A DNA stretch of 64,000 nt from Kluyvera sp040932435 (GTDB lineage: Bacteria; Pseudomonadota; Gammaproteobacteria; Enterobacterales; Enterobacteriaceae): positions 310,001-374,000 of the forward strand of contig NZ_JBFQGA010000006.1 of assembly GCF_040932435.1 (NCBI RefSeq), given 5' to 3'. The notes under the pieces were generated by a model that was not told where the DNA came from, did no database searches, and saw only the letters and a program-made list of their open reading frames with translations. How positions within the stretch are numbered: the first letter of the stretch is position 1; every line of letters starts with the position of its first letter. Below, one piece after another: positions 1 through 7,605 of this stretch. The translations under genes were made by a program, and so were the position numbers.

Positions 1-1
1 G

Positions 2-682
2 TCGATTGCTCGTCTGTACGATGCAGAAGACGGCACACAGCACTTCACCCACTTTGCTGATGGCAAATGCGTGCTGATTTTCATGGCTGAAGGTAATCCA
101 CGAATGGCTCGCGCCACCGGTGAAGGCATCGCTGAACTTGTTGCCCGTTTCCCGCAGTGTACCCGTGTTGACAGCAAGCTTATCGAAAACTGGTTCAACA
201 ATCTGAACTGGGGCCCTGAGAAAGTGGCTGCGGAACGCGTGCAGATCCTGAAAACCGGCAACATGGGCTTCACTACGGAAGTGTCCGGCGACTGGAGTAG
301 CATCCACAACATCTATGAGCGTGTTCTCCACCGCATTCGCACTGAATTCCCGCATGCAGACGACATTACCATGCTGGGCGGTCATTCTTCCCATAGCTAC
401 ATTAACGGCACCAATATGTACTTTGTTTACGATTACAACGTGGTGGACTGCAAGCCGGAAGAAGAGATCGACAAGTACCACAATCCGCTCAATAAGATCA
501 TCTGCGAAGAGACTATTAATCTCGGCGGTTCAATGGTTCACCATCATGGTATTGGTAAGCATCGCGTTCATTGGGCCAAAGCAGAGCACGGTAGCGCTTG
601 GGCGCTGCTGGAAGCGCTGAAGAAACAGCTCGACCCGAACGGCATTATGAATACCGGGACGATTTATCCGATTGAAAAATAA
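2..682 (+). CDS. ygcU: FAD-linked oxidase YgcU, C-terminal part (5' end outside window)
   Basis: The reading frame is open from the first bases of the window and ends at a TAA, giving the last 226 residues of a VAO/PCMH-type FAD oxidase. The stretch GGSMVHHHGIGKHR near residue 180 of the fragment is the His-rich loop typical of alkyldihydroxyacetonephosphate synthase-like and glycolate oxidase-like flavoenzymes. The C-terminal LDPNGIMNTG is the usual family ending. Gene order downstream (MFS, ETF beta, ETF alpha, then opposite-strand GlpP-like, FixX-like and FixC-like genes) matches the E. coli ygcU-ygcN locus, which is the basis for the symbol. The substrate of the family member is unknown. 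The N-terminal FAD-binding half is not visible here. Confidence 0.88.
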   Translation, partial: SIARLYDAEDGTQHFTHFADGKCVLIFMAEGNPRMARATGEGIAELVARFPQCTRVDSKLIENWFNNLNWGPEKVAAERVQILKTGNMGFTTEVSGDWSSIHNIYERVLHRIRTEFPHADDITMLGGHSSHSYINGTNMYFVYDYNVVDCKPEEEIDKYHNPLNKIICEETINLGGSMVHHHGIGKHRVHWAKAEHGSAWALLEALKKQLDPNGIMNTGTIYPIEK

Positions 683-690
683 TCACGCCA

Positions 691-723
691 ATGGTTTCCC
701 TAAACGGGAAACCATCTTTTTTT
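691..723 (+). terminator. Intrinsic terminator or attenuator between ygcU and ygcS
   Basis: A perfect 10 bp stem (ATGGTTTCCC at 691-700, GGGAAACCAT at 706-715) with a 5 nt loop is followed by C and seven T residues (716-723). It lies between two codirectional genes and ends 12 bp before the ygcS ATG. It should cut read-through from ygcU into the transporter and ETF genes unless it is relieved. The GlpP-like protein encoded at 3810-4385 belongs to an antiterminator family and is a candidate to act here; that link is inference. Confidence 0.8.
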
Positions 724-735
724 AAAGGGGCAGCT

Positions 736-2091
736 ATGAGTACGTCACCCATTCGTATGGACGATCTGCCGCTAACCCGCTTTCACTGGCGTATTGCCGG
801 CCTGACTTTTGGCGCACATCTGACCGATGGCTATGTGCTTGGGGTTATTGGCTACGCCATGATCCAGTTGCAGCCGCAAATGAATCTCTCGCCGATGCAG
901 GAGGGGCTGATTGGCGGCTCGGCGCTGTTTGGCCTGTTTCTTGGCAGCCTGATTTTGGGCTGGATATCCGACCACATTGGCCGGCAGCGTATTTTTACCT
1001 TCAGCTTTTTACTCATTACGTTGGCCTCTTTTCTGCAATTTTTTGTTACCACCCCGGAACAGCTTATTTTCCTACGCATCCTGATTGGTTTTGGCCTCGG
1101 CGGGGATTACTCCGTCGGTCATACTCTGCTGGCTGAGTTTTCACCTAAGCGCTATCGAGGCATGTTGTTGGGCGCGTTCAGCGTGGTCTGGACCGTTGGC
1201 TATGTACTGGCAAGTGTGGCGGGACACGCTTGGCTTAACAGCAGCCCAGAAGCTTGGCGCTGGTTGCTAGCGTCGGCGGCTTTCCCTGCGCTGGCGATAA
1301 CGCTTTTGCGAATGGGGACGCCGGAATCACCACGCTGGTTGATGCGACAGGGACGAATCACCGAGGCCCATGCGATTGTCCGACGCTTTCTCGGGGCCAA
1401 TGTTTTGCCCGGAGATGAGATAGCGGGCGTCACCACGCGTCATATCAGCACGCTGTTTTCCGCCCGATACTGGCGGCGAACGGCATTTAACAGCCTATTT
1501 TTTGTCTGTCTGGTTGTACCGTGGTTTGTCATCTACACCTGGCTGCCGACTATCTCCATGACGATAGGCCTTGAGGATGCGCTCACCGCGAGCCTTATCC
1601 TCAACGGGCTGCTGATCATCGGCGCGCTGATCGGGCTGGTGCTAACTTGGTCTCTGTCGCGTCGCCAGTTTTTAATCAGCAGCTTCCTATTACTGGCCGT
1701 GACGTTGACCGCGCTGGCCTTTACGCCAGCTAGCAATAGTTTCCTGATTTTACTGTTATTTATCCTGTTCAGTGCGACCATTTCTGCGGCCAGTAATCTG
1801 GTGGGTATTTTACCCGCTGAGAGTTTTCCTACGGATATTCGCTCGTTGGGGGTGGGATTTGCTACGGCCATGAGCCGCCTTGGCGCAGCCCTCGGCACCG
1901 GCCTGCTGCCTGTAGCGCTGACCGCATGGGGAATGCGTAACACGTTACTTGTACTGGTGGCTATATTGCTCGTTGGGCTCCTTGTTTCTGCGTTATGGGC
2001 GCCGGAAACGAAAAATCTCTCGCTGGTGGAGGCAGCCGATCTGCCGCCAAAGCCACAAGGAAAGGTGAATGAACATACTGTTGGCGTTTAA
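736..2091 (+). CDS. ygcS: MFS transporter YgcS
   Basis: A 451-residue major facilitator protein of the sugar/organic acid type with about 12 hydrophobic segments. The loop motif GWISDHIGRQR between TM2 and TM3 is the MFS signature, and PESPRWL follows TM6. An ATG at 691 would begin inside the terminator stem, so I choose the ATG at 736, preceded by AAAGGGG with 5 nt spacing. It lies between the FAD oxidase and the ETF subunits, so it probably imports the substrate of that redox chain; the ligand is unknown. Its 3' end overlaps ygcR by 23 bp, which suggests translational coupling. Confidence 0.85.
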   Translation: MSTSPIRMDDLPLTRFHWRIAGLTFGAHLTDGYVLGVIGYAMIQLQPQMNLSPMQEGLIGGSALFGLFLGSLILGWISDHIGRQRIFTFSFLLITLASFLQFFVTTPEQLIFLRILIGFGLGGDYSVGHTLLAEFSPKRYRGMLLGAFSVVWTVGYVLASVAGHAWLNSSPEAWRWLLASAAFPALAITLLRMGTPESPRWLMRQGRITEAHAIVRRFLGANVLPGDEIAGVTTRHISTLFSARYWRRTAFNSLFFVCLVVPWFVIYTWLPTISMTIGLEDALTASLILNGLLIIGALIGLVLTWSLSRRQFLISSFLLLAVTLTALAFTPASNSFLILLLFILFSATISAASNLVGILPAESFPTDIRSLGVGFATAMSRLGAALGTGLLPVALTAWGMRNTLLVLVAILLVGLLVSALWAPETKNLSLVEAADLPPKPQGKVNEHTVGV

Positions 2092-2851
2092 ATCCGAACC
2101 CGATCTCTCGATGCTGGTTGAGGCGAATTGGCAGGCCGCGGCCACCGGGACTATCGGGCCTGATTCAGCATTAATGCGCGTGATGATGGGCAATGATGAG
2201 CAGGGCGCCGCGGAACTGATGTTGATGCTGCGTGACAATGCGCCTTCTACGGTGCTAAGTGCCGTCACGATGGGCGATGAACGCGCAATTCCTGCCTTGC
2301 GTCATTTAGCGGCGCTTGGCTTCGAGCAACTGACGTTACTCGAAACGCAGCAAGATATGCGCTTTCATCCGGCGCTGGTGGCGGAGCAGCTCGCAAAGCA
2401 AGTGAAACAAAGTGGGAGCGAACTGGTGTTGCTTGGTACGCAAAGCAGTGAAGGGCAGAACGGGCAGACCGGTTGGCTGTTGGCGGAGATGCTCGGCTGG
2501 CCGTGTTTGTCTCAGGTGTGCGGATTAACGTTAGCTGAGGCGGGTTTTATGGTGCAGTGTGAGAATTTGACGCAGCGTACTCAATGGCATGTACAGCAGC
2601 CCACGGTGCTGATGGTACAAAATCGTGGGCAAATGGCACTTCGGGTTCCCGGCATGCGCGCACGGCTTGCAGCGGCGAAGGTGGAAGTTTCCCATGCGAT
2701 GTGTGAATCGAATTTGCCGCCTTCCATTGCTTGTGTTGCGCTGGAAAGAAAACCGGTGCGCCGCGCGGGATTGCTTATTAACGAAAACTCACCGCAGGCT
2801 GCCGCCCGTCGTTTATGGCGTGACTATCTCGCACAAAGGATGCCGTCATGA
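2069..2851 (+). CDS. ygcR: Electron transfer flavoprotein beta-subunit-like YgcR
   Basis: A 260-residue ETF beta/FixA-type protein. The segment with GSELVLLGTQSSEGQNGQTG fits the nucleotide-binding region of the ETF N-terminal domain fold. It starts inside the end of ygcS and overlaps ygcQ by the four bases ATGA, so the two ETF subunits are translationally coupled. With YgcQ it should form a soluble heterodimer carrying FAD that takes electrons from a dehydrogenase, most simply YgcU, and passes them to the FixC/FixX-like pair. The assignment rests on fold and gene order; partners have not been shown. Confidence 0.85.
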   Translation: MNILLAFKSEPDLSMLVEANWQAAATGTIGPDSALMRVMMGNDEQGAAELMLMLRDNAPSTVLSAVTMGDERAIPALRHLAALGFEQLTLLETQQDMRFHPALVAEQLAKQVKQSGSELVLLGTQSSEGQNGQTGWLLAEMLGWPCLSQVCGLTLAEAGFMVQCENLTQRTQWHVQQPTVLMVQNRGQMALRVPGMRARLAAAKVEVSHAMCESNLPPSIACVALERKPVRRAGLLINENSPQAAARRLWRDYLAQRMPS

Positions 2852-3690
2852 CGATTGCCGTGGTGCTGCTGGATTCCGCTGATGAACAGCCGTTGGCGTC
2901 TTTTATTGCCGATAGTGGGCTGACTGAAAGCGCATTGATAGGTTGGCGATTGCCGGGCGACGTATTCTCGATACCCGCGATATTGTCCGCGCTCGAAACC
3001 CAATACTATTGTCAAATCGTCGAGACGATCGTTTTCCCTGCATCAATCATCGGTGATGAACTGGCAACGCGGCTGGCGTGGCGTCTGGGGGGGAGTAGCG
3101 TTTGCCAGGTTGAGACCTATTCACCTGTTGCCCATACCTTAAGTAAAGCCGTCTACGGCAACGCGTTATATGCAACTCTACGGGCAAGCAATCGCCCGCT
3201 TTGCCTGTCGGCATCGCGCAATCGCGCTTTACGCGGCGAGGGACTTCCCGCAGCGATGCCGACGCTTGATATTGTGGTTCAGCCTACTGCAGATCCGTTG
3301 CCTGCGCCTGAGATCCTAGCAAAAACGCGCCATCCGCTAAACGCAGCGAAAGTGGTGTTGGCAACCGGGCTGGGCGCACAAACGGAAATTTTTGATAAGT
3401 TGGCCACCGAACTAAACGCCGAGCTTGGTTTTACCCGCCAGCGAGTGATGGCCGGTGGTTGTGATGAACAGCGGATGATTGGTATTTCCGGTCTGAACGT
3501 CGCGCCTGAAATCTGCATTATCGCCGGAGCTTCTGGCGCATCAGCATTCATGGCAGGGGTGCAGCAAAGTGGGTTTATCGTGGCTGTCAACAACAGCCAA
3601 ACGGCACCGATATTTGCCGCGGCGGACGTGGGCATCGTTGGGGATGCTGAGGCGGTTCTGACGGCATTGGTTGACTGTATGGATGACTAA
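2848..3690 (+). CDS. ygcQ: Electron transfer flavoprotein alpha-subunit-like YgcQ
   Basis: A 280-residue ETF alpha/FixB-type protein. The C-terminal half carries the FAD-binding features of the family: the region around GGCDEQRMIGISG, then GASGASAFMAGVQQSG and VAVNNSQTAPIFAAADVGIVGD. The canonical alpha-subunit motif is close to SGAIQHxAG, so the first of these loops is diverged. It is the last gene of the rightward operon and is coupled to ygcR by an ATGA overlap. A hairpin with a short T-run follows 67 bp downstream. Inferred role: FAD-carrying subunit of the electron transfer flavoprotein for the substrate oxidised by YgcU. Confidence 0.85.
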   Translation: MTIAVVLLDSADEQPLASFIADSGLTESALIGWRLPGDVFSIPAILSALETQYYCQIVETIVFPASIIGDELATRLAWRLGGSSVCQVETYSPVAHTLSKAVYGNALYATLRASNRPLCLSASRNRALRGEGLPAAMPTLDIVVQPTADPLPAPEILAKTRHPLNAAKVVLATGLGAQTEIFDKLATELNAELGFTRQRVMAGGCDEQRMIGISGLNVAPEICIIAGASGASAFMAGVQQSGFIVAVNNSQTAPIFAAADVGIVGDAEAVLTALVDCMDD

Positions 3691-3757
3691 CAGCTCACTT
3701 TTCCTGATGAAGCCAGTTTGCAGACCTATCTCGTCAAAAGATGATGATGGCATGAAG

Positions 3758-3790
3758 GCCCGGTAAGCGTAGCGCTACCGGGCAATTTTT
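3758..3790. terminator. Hairpin between convergent ygcQ and ygcP
   Basis: GCCCGGTA (3758-3765) pairs with TACCGGGC (3776-3783), and the plus strand continues AATTTTT. It lies between the converging ygcQ and ygcP genes, so it probably ends ygcQ transcription. The stem also resembles REP-type hairpins. Confidence 0.6.
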
Positions 3791-3809
3791 AACGTGGTTA
3801 GCCATCCGC

Positions 3810-4385
3810 TTAATTCAGCTTTTTAGCCAGTTTCCACACGTCAGTGTTCGTGGTGGAAAGCGCGGCAACGCCTGCTGCGATCGCATTGCGGGCATCTTCT
3901 TCGTCGCAGACTAGACCGCCGGCAATCAACGGCTGGCGGACTTTCTCCGTTACCCAGTTCAGTACCTTTGGCATACAGCCGGGGAGGATCTCAATGCAGT
4001 CTGCATTGGACTGCGCCACCTGTTTATCAATATTGTGAAACGATATTGAGTCGACGATAAATAGCCGGTGAATGCAAAAATAGCCTTCGGCGCGTGCAGC
4101 TTTCAGCATATTGGGTTTGGTGCTGATAATTCCGTCAGCCTGCGTAACCAGCTTCAAAAATTGGATCACCACTTCTTTATTTGATGTGCCTTCGAGTAAA
4201 TCGACATGGATGAAGGCAAATTTCCCAGCCTGCTTAATTTTTTGCACGATATGGCTGATGGTACAAATGCTGCCGTAGAGCACGGAAATAAACCGGCAGT
4301 CGGAGTCAATGGCGAGCTGTAAGCTGGCGTTGTCTTTTACCGCGGCAATCACCGGGTTTTGTCTTAACAGGTGGAGTAAGGGCAC
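3810..4385 (-). CDS. ygcP: GlpP-family antiterminator-like protein YgcP
   Basis: A 191-residue protein of the glycerol-3-phosphate responsive antiterminator (GlpP) family, a TIM-barrel-like fold. Visible motifs are an N-terminal NPVIAAVKD, FIHVDLLEGTSN, GIISTKPNMLKAA, a middle EILPGCMPK and IAGGLVCDEEDARNAIAAG near the end. The start is a GTG preceded by AAGGAT with 6 nt spacing. In Bacillus, GlpP binds leader mRNA and prevents termination. Here the same locus contains a strong terminator in front of ygcS, which makes a similar local role plausible but unproven. It sits last in the ygcN-ygcO-ygcP leftward operon, 19 bp after ygcO. Confidence 0.83.
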   Translation of the reverse strand: MPLLHLLRQNPVIAAVKDNASLQLAIDSDCRFISVLYGSICTISHIVQKIKQAGKFAFIHVDLLEGTSNKEVVIQFLKLVTQADGIISTKPNMLKAARAEGYFCIHRLFIVDSISFHNIDKQVAQSNADCIEILPGCMPKVLNWVTEKVRQPLIAGGLVCDEEDARNAIAAGVAALSTTNTDVWKLAKKLN

Positions 4386-4404
4386 TTGGCGATCCTTAGA
4401 TAAT

Positions 4405-4677
4405 TTAACTAAAGCGTAGGCTTATCCCTTTGCCGGAAGCGGGGTAGCGCCACTTATCTATGGCGCCATCACCCGCAATAAGACGACAGCATCCACACTC
4501 CAAACAACCTTCAAAATGAAGCATTTCCTTGAGGCTAGCGTCACGTTGGAACAACCCGGCGGGACAAATTTTTTCCAGTAATGCACACTGCTCTGCACTG
4601 AGCGATTCGTGCAGGGTGATATGTGATGTTTCGTCGGGATGATAGCAATTCTGCGCTAAGCTCTCGTTTACAGACAT
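4405..4677 (-). CDS. ygcO: FixX-like ferredoxin YgcO
   Basis: A 90-residue ferredoxin-like protein with Cys38 in ICPAGLF and a CLECGCCR cluster (Cys58, 61, 63, 64), the FixX-type iron-sulfur pattern. I use the ATG at 4677 (MSVNESLAQ); a longer in-frame extension to 4833 lies entirely within ygcN and has no family character. The start overlaps the end of ygcN by 10 bp. With YgcN it should make the FixC/FixX-like quinone-reducing partner of the YgcQR flavoprotein. The partnership is inferred from context. Confidence 0.85.
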   Translation of the reverse strand: MSVNESLAQNCYHPDETSHITLHESLSAEQCALLEKICPAGLFQRDASLKEMLHFEGCLECGCCRLIAGDGAIDKWRYPASGKGISLRFS

Positions 4678-5936
4678 CGCAGACTCCTTAAAATATCGGC
4701 AGTTAAACGCGCTGGGCCAAAATGTCGCGTATGCCGCAGTACTATTTTCCACAACGGCAGATTGGCGTCTGGTTCTACGCGGGATAGATCCCGTAGCACA
4801 TTCTGCGCAAAGGTGGGCCACTGGCGATACCAACCTTCACGCTGCAATAAACCTGGAACGTGGCGATAGCGTTGAAGTTGCTGCCATAGAGCGCTTTGCG
4901 CGATGAACTGCTCGTAGAGTTGGGATAGCGTTTTTTCCGGCTCTTGGGTATGGGCAATCAGCGCCTGGGCTGCTGCCTTCGCATTGAGAACCGCCATATC
5001 CATTCCGCGGATAGTCACGCCGGTATTAATACAGGTACGCAGACAATCACCCATCAGCAGCCAGCCATCCCCCGATTTGCGCTGCGGCATGCTGTGTAAC
5101 CCGCCTTCGGGGACCAGATGCGCGCCGTATTCAACGGGTTGCGCATGGCGTATCAGTGGACGCAACGTGGGATGATGTTTTAGTGTTGCAAGGAGAGAAG
5201 AGGCGGCACCCGGGCCGTCGCGAAGAGAGGACAGCGGGGCAACGATGCCCAACGAGATGGTCTGCTTGTTGGTATACAAGAACGCACCCGCGGGTTTCGC
5301 TCCGCAGATTTGCCCGCTGAACAGCCACGCCGCGCCTTCATTTTCTTCCAGATTAAAACGCTCCTCCAGCAGCGACGGATCAAGTGCTAGGGTTTCTTTA
5401 ATGCCTAACGCCATCGTATCCCATGCTGGCCGGGCCGCCAGCCCATGTTGTTCTGCCAACAGGCTGTTAGCGCCCTCCGCCAGTACTACCGTTTTGGCAC
5501 CAATCCGTTCGCCCTCACAGATTACCCCAGCTATCCGCCCCTGTTCCGTGTACAGCGAGTCGACCGTGGCGCCGCAGAGCAACTGCGCTCCGGCGGCTTC
5601 AGCCTGTGCGGCAAGCCAAGGATCGAAACGTGCGCGAAGCACACTCCATGAGGCGCTGGCGGGGTGCGTTCCTCCGATGGTCGTTGCGCCTTCGGCGGTC
5701 AGCAGGGAAAAATGCTCATGGGTAATGCGGCGCTCAAGCGGAGCGTGGTTTTGAAAATCGGGAATAATATCGGCAAGGGCATAGCCATAAAGCCGACCGC
5801 CGGAGAGGTTTTTGCTGCCGGGATATTCACCGCGTTCCAGCAACAATACGGATAATCCCGCACGAGAGCAGAGCAGAGCGCAGGTTGATCCTGCGATCCC
5901 CGCGCCAACAATAATTAGGTCAAAATCGTCCGCCAC
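4668..5936 (-). CDS. ygcN: FixC-like FAD oxidoreductase YgcN
   Basis: A 422-residue flavoprotein of the ETF-quinone oxidoreductase/FixC family. An N-terminal Rossmann motif IIVGAGIAGS is followed by a LLLERGEYPGSKNLSGG segment characteristic of FixC, and LLMGDCLRTCINTGVTIRG forms the second FAD contact. Two GTG codons could start it (5963 and 5936). I prefer 5936, because AAGGAG stands 6 nt upstream of it while 5963 has no such site, and the length then agrees with E. coli YgcN. First gene of the leftward ygcN-ygcO-ygcP operon. Confidence 0.85.
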   Translation of the reverse strand: MADDFDLIIVGAGIAGSTCALLCSRAGLSVLLLERGEYPGSKNLSGGRLYGYALADIIPDFQNHAPLERRITHEHFSLLTAEGATTIGGTHPASASWSVLRARFDPWLAAQAEAAGAQLLCGATVDSLYTEQGRIAGVICEGERIGAKTVVLAEGANSLLAEQHGLAARPAWDTMALGIKETLALDPSLLEERFNLEENEGAAWLFSGQICGAKPAGAFLYTNKQTISLGIVAPLSSLRDGPGAASSLLATLKHHPTLRPLIRHAQPVEYGAHLVPEGGLHSMPQRKSGDGWLLMGDCLRTCINTGVTIRGMDMAVLNAKAAAQALIAHTQEPEKTLSQLYEQFIAQSALWQQLQRYRHVPGLLQREGWYRQWPTFAQNVLRDLSRVEPDANLPLWKIVLRHTRHFGPARLTADILRSLRCL

Positions 5937-6094
5937 CGTGCGCTCCTTTTCCGTCGAGTGCACAACCCTAACATAGCGAAATTAAAGGAAAATTGACCTG
6001 TACCGCAAAGGTGATAATCCTGATGGACGTGACCGCACTGCGATTGTCGAATGGTCAGGGGAATCATGACAAGCACTCCCCTTAATGGACGACC

Positions 6095-7216
6095 TTACTG
6101 TTTGGGATAGTTATTCTGTTCAAGCTCAGCCAGTTCTTCCAGAACCTGATCCGGGTCGGAGGACGGCGGCGGCACTTCGTGAAGCCAAGCATCAAACAGA
6201 CGCCAGGAGACGGCCAATAGCACCGGGCCAATAAACAGGCCAATCATGCCGAAGGCAACCAGTCCACCGATAACGCCAGAGAGGATGAGAATCATCGGCA
6301 GGTCGGCGCCCATGCGGATAAGCATCGGGCGAATGACGTTATCCATCGTCCCCACCACGCAGCTCCAAACCAGCAGCACAGTGCCCCAGGTTGTATCGCC
6401 AGTCCAGTAGAGCCAGATAATGCAAGGGACTAGGACGATTAATGGACCAAGCTGCACGAGGCAAGAAAATATCATCACCACGGTTAACAGTGTCGCATAG
6501 GGCACGCCGGAGATAGCGAGACCAATGCCGCCGAGCACGGCCTGAACGAGCGCGGTGACCACCACGCCCAACGCAACGGCGCGGATAGCCTGTCCGGCCA
6601 GTAGAACCGCTGCATCGCCACGTTTTGCCGCCAAGCGGGTCGCAAAGTAGCGCATGCCAAAGGCGACCTTTTCACCCTGCCAGTACAGCAGGGCGCTGAA
6701 CAACAGCATCAGGCCGCTGTGCAACAGGAAGCGACCGACATGCGCGGCTTGGCCCACAAACCAGGTGGTCGTGGTGCCGAGGTAAGGGCGAACCTTCGCC
6801 ATTAACGCGCTGCCGCCCATATCGAGCAGGCTGTGCCAACCGCTGTACATTTTGGCGCCAATAAATGGAATGCTGTTCAACCAGTCAAAATCTGGCAGCG
6901 TCAGGGTTCCGCTGGTGATGGCGTGAACAAGCGGTGTGCTGCCGTCAACGAGGCTGTTGACCAGCAAGGCAATAGGTATGACGAACAGTAAAAAGAGTAG
7001 CAACGTCATGACAAGAACAGCCAGCGAGCGGCGACCGAAAAGGAGGCGCTGGAACCAAATCAGCACGGGCCAGGTGGCAATCACGATAGTGGATGCCCAG
7101 GCGAAGCCCAGAATAAACGGCTGAACAATCCATAAACAAGCGATGATCATCAGTGCAATAAACAGCACTGATAGCAGTATTTGTGGAATATCCCGTGGTT
7201 TAGAAACCGTGTTCAT
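6095..7216 (-). CDS. ydiK: AI-2E-family membrane permease YdiK
   Basis: A 373-residue integral membrane protein of the UPF0118/AI-2E transporter family, about the length of E. coli YdiK. Hydrophobic segments cover residues 14-75, a soluble stretch follows from about 85 to 150, and further TM segments run to residue 340. The C-terminal tail is hydrophilic and proline/glutamate-rich (VPPPSSDPDQVLEELAEL). The ATG at 7216 is the first in-frame start. It is divergent from ydiJ, as in E. coli. The transported compound is unknown; some homologues export small molecules or exchange sodium and protons. Confidence 0.88.
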   Translation of the reverse strand: MNTVSKPRDIPQILLSVLFIALMIIACLWIVQPFILGFAWASTIVIATWPVLIWFQRLLFGRRSLAVLVMTLLLFLLFVIPIALLVNSLVDGSTPLVHAITSGTLTLPDFDWLNSIPFIGAKMYSGWHSLLDMGGSALMAKVRPYLGTTTTWFVGQAAHVGRFLLHSGLMLLFSALLYWQGEKVAFGMRYFATRLAAKRGDAAVLLAGQAIRAVALGVVVTALVQAVLGGIGLAISGVPYATLLTVVMIFSCLVQLGPLIVLVPCIIWLYWTGDTTWGTVLLVWSCVVGTMDNVIRPMLIRMGADLPMILILSGVIGGLVAFGMIGLFIGPVLLAVSWRLFDAWLHEVPPPSSDPDQVLEELAELEQNNYPKQ

Positions 7217-7605
7217 AAATAAGCTTTACCTTCAGTCACTCGAAAGGCCGCTGACGCGGCATAAATCCGTTCATTGATAATAATATCAATAAATTCCCGG
7301 CGCTGATTCTGCGGCAAAATCTACCGGGCGCATAAGGAAAAAATGTGATAAAACCATAATGGCACGACGCAAACGATTAATCATATACACAACATAATTC
7401 GAGTTTCAGGAAGGCGGCAAGGGAGTGAATCCCAAGAGCGTACATAAGTACGTGACTGGGGTGAACGAGCACAGCCAACGCACCTGCAACTTGAAGTGTG
7501 CCGTGTATAAATACACATAACGCTGCTGGCTGATGTCATTATGATGGCTGGTGAAGTTTTGTGCGAATAACACAACATTCCAAATTCTAAAAAGGGTCAA
7601 TCGTA
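7217..7605. repeat. ydiK-ydiJ intergenic region with a palindromic repeat (core 7398-7496)
   Basis: This 389 bp region holds no convincing gene. Positions 7398-7496 form a long imperfect inverted repeat: a CGAGTTTCAGGAAGGCGGC arm, a central GTAC-ATAA-GTAC hairpin flanked by GAATCCC and TGGGGTGA, and a CGCACCTGCAACTTGAAG arm. A shortened copy of the same element lies at 37007-37049. Both divergent promoters must be in this space, but no promoter is clear enough to call. Confidence 0.6.

Noticed and set aside
691..735. Upstream ATG for ygcS
   Set aside because: It begins in the stem of the intrinsic terminator; the ATG at 736 has the ribosome site.
5937..6094. Possible RprA RNA next to ydiK
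   Set aside because: In E. coli rprA lies on this side of ydiK, but none of its sequence or terminator hairpin is visible here.
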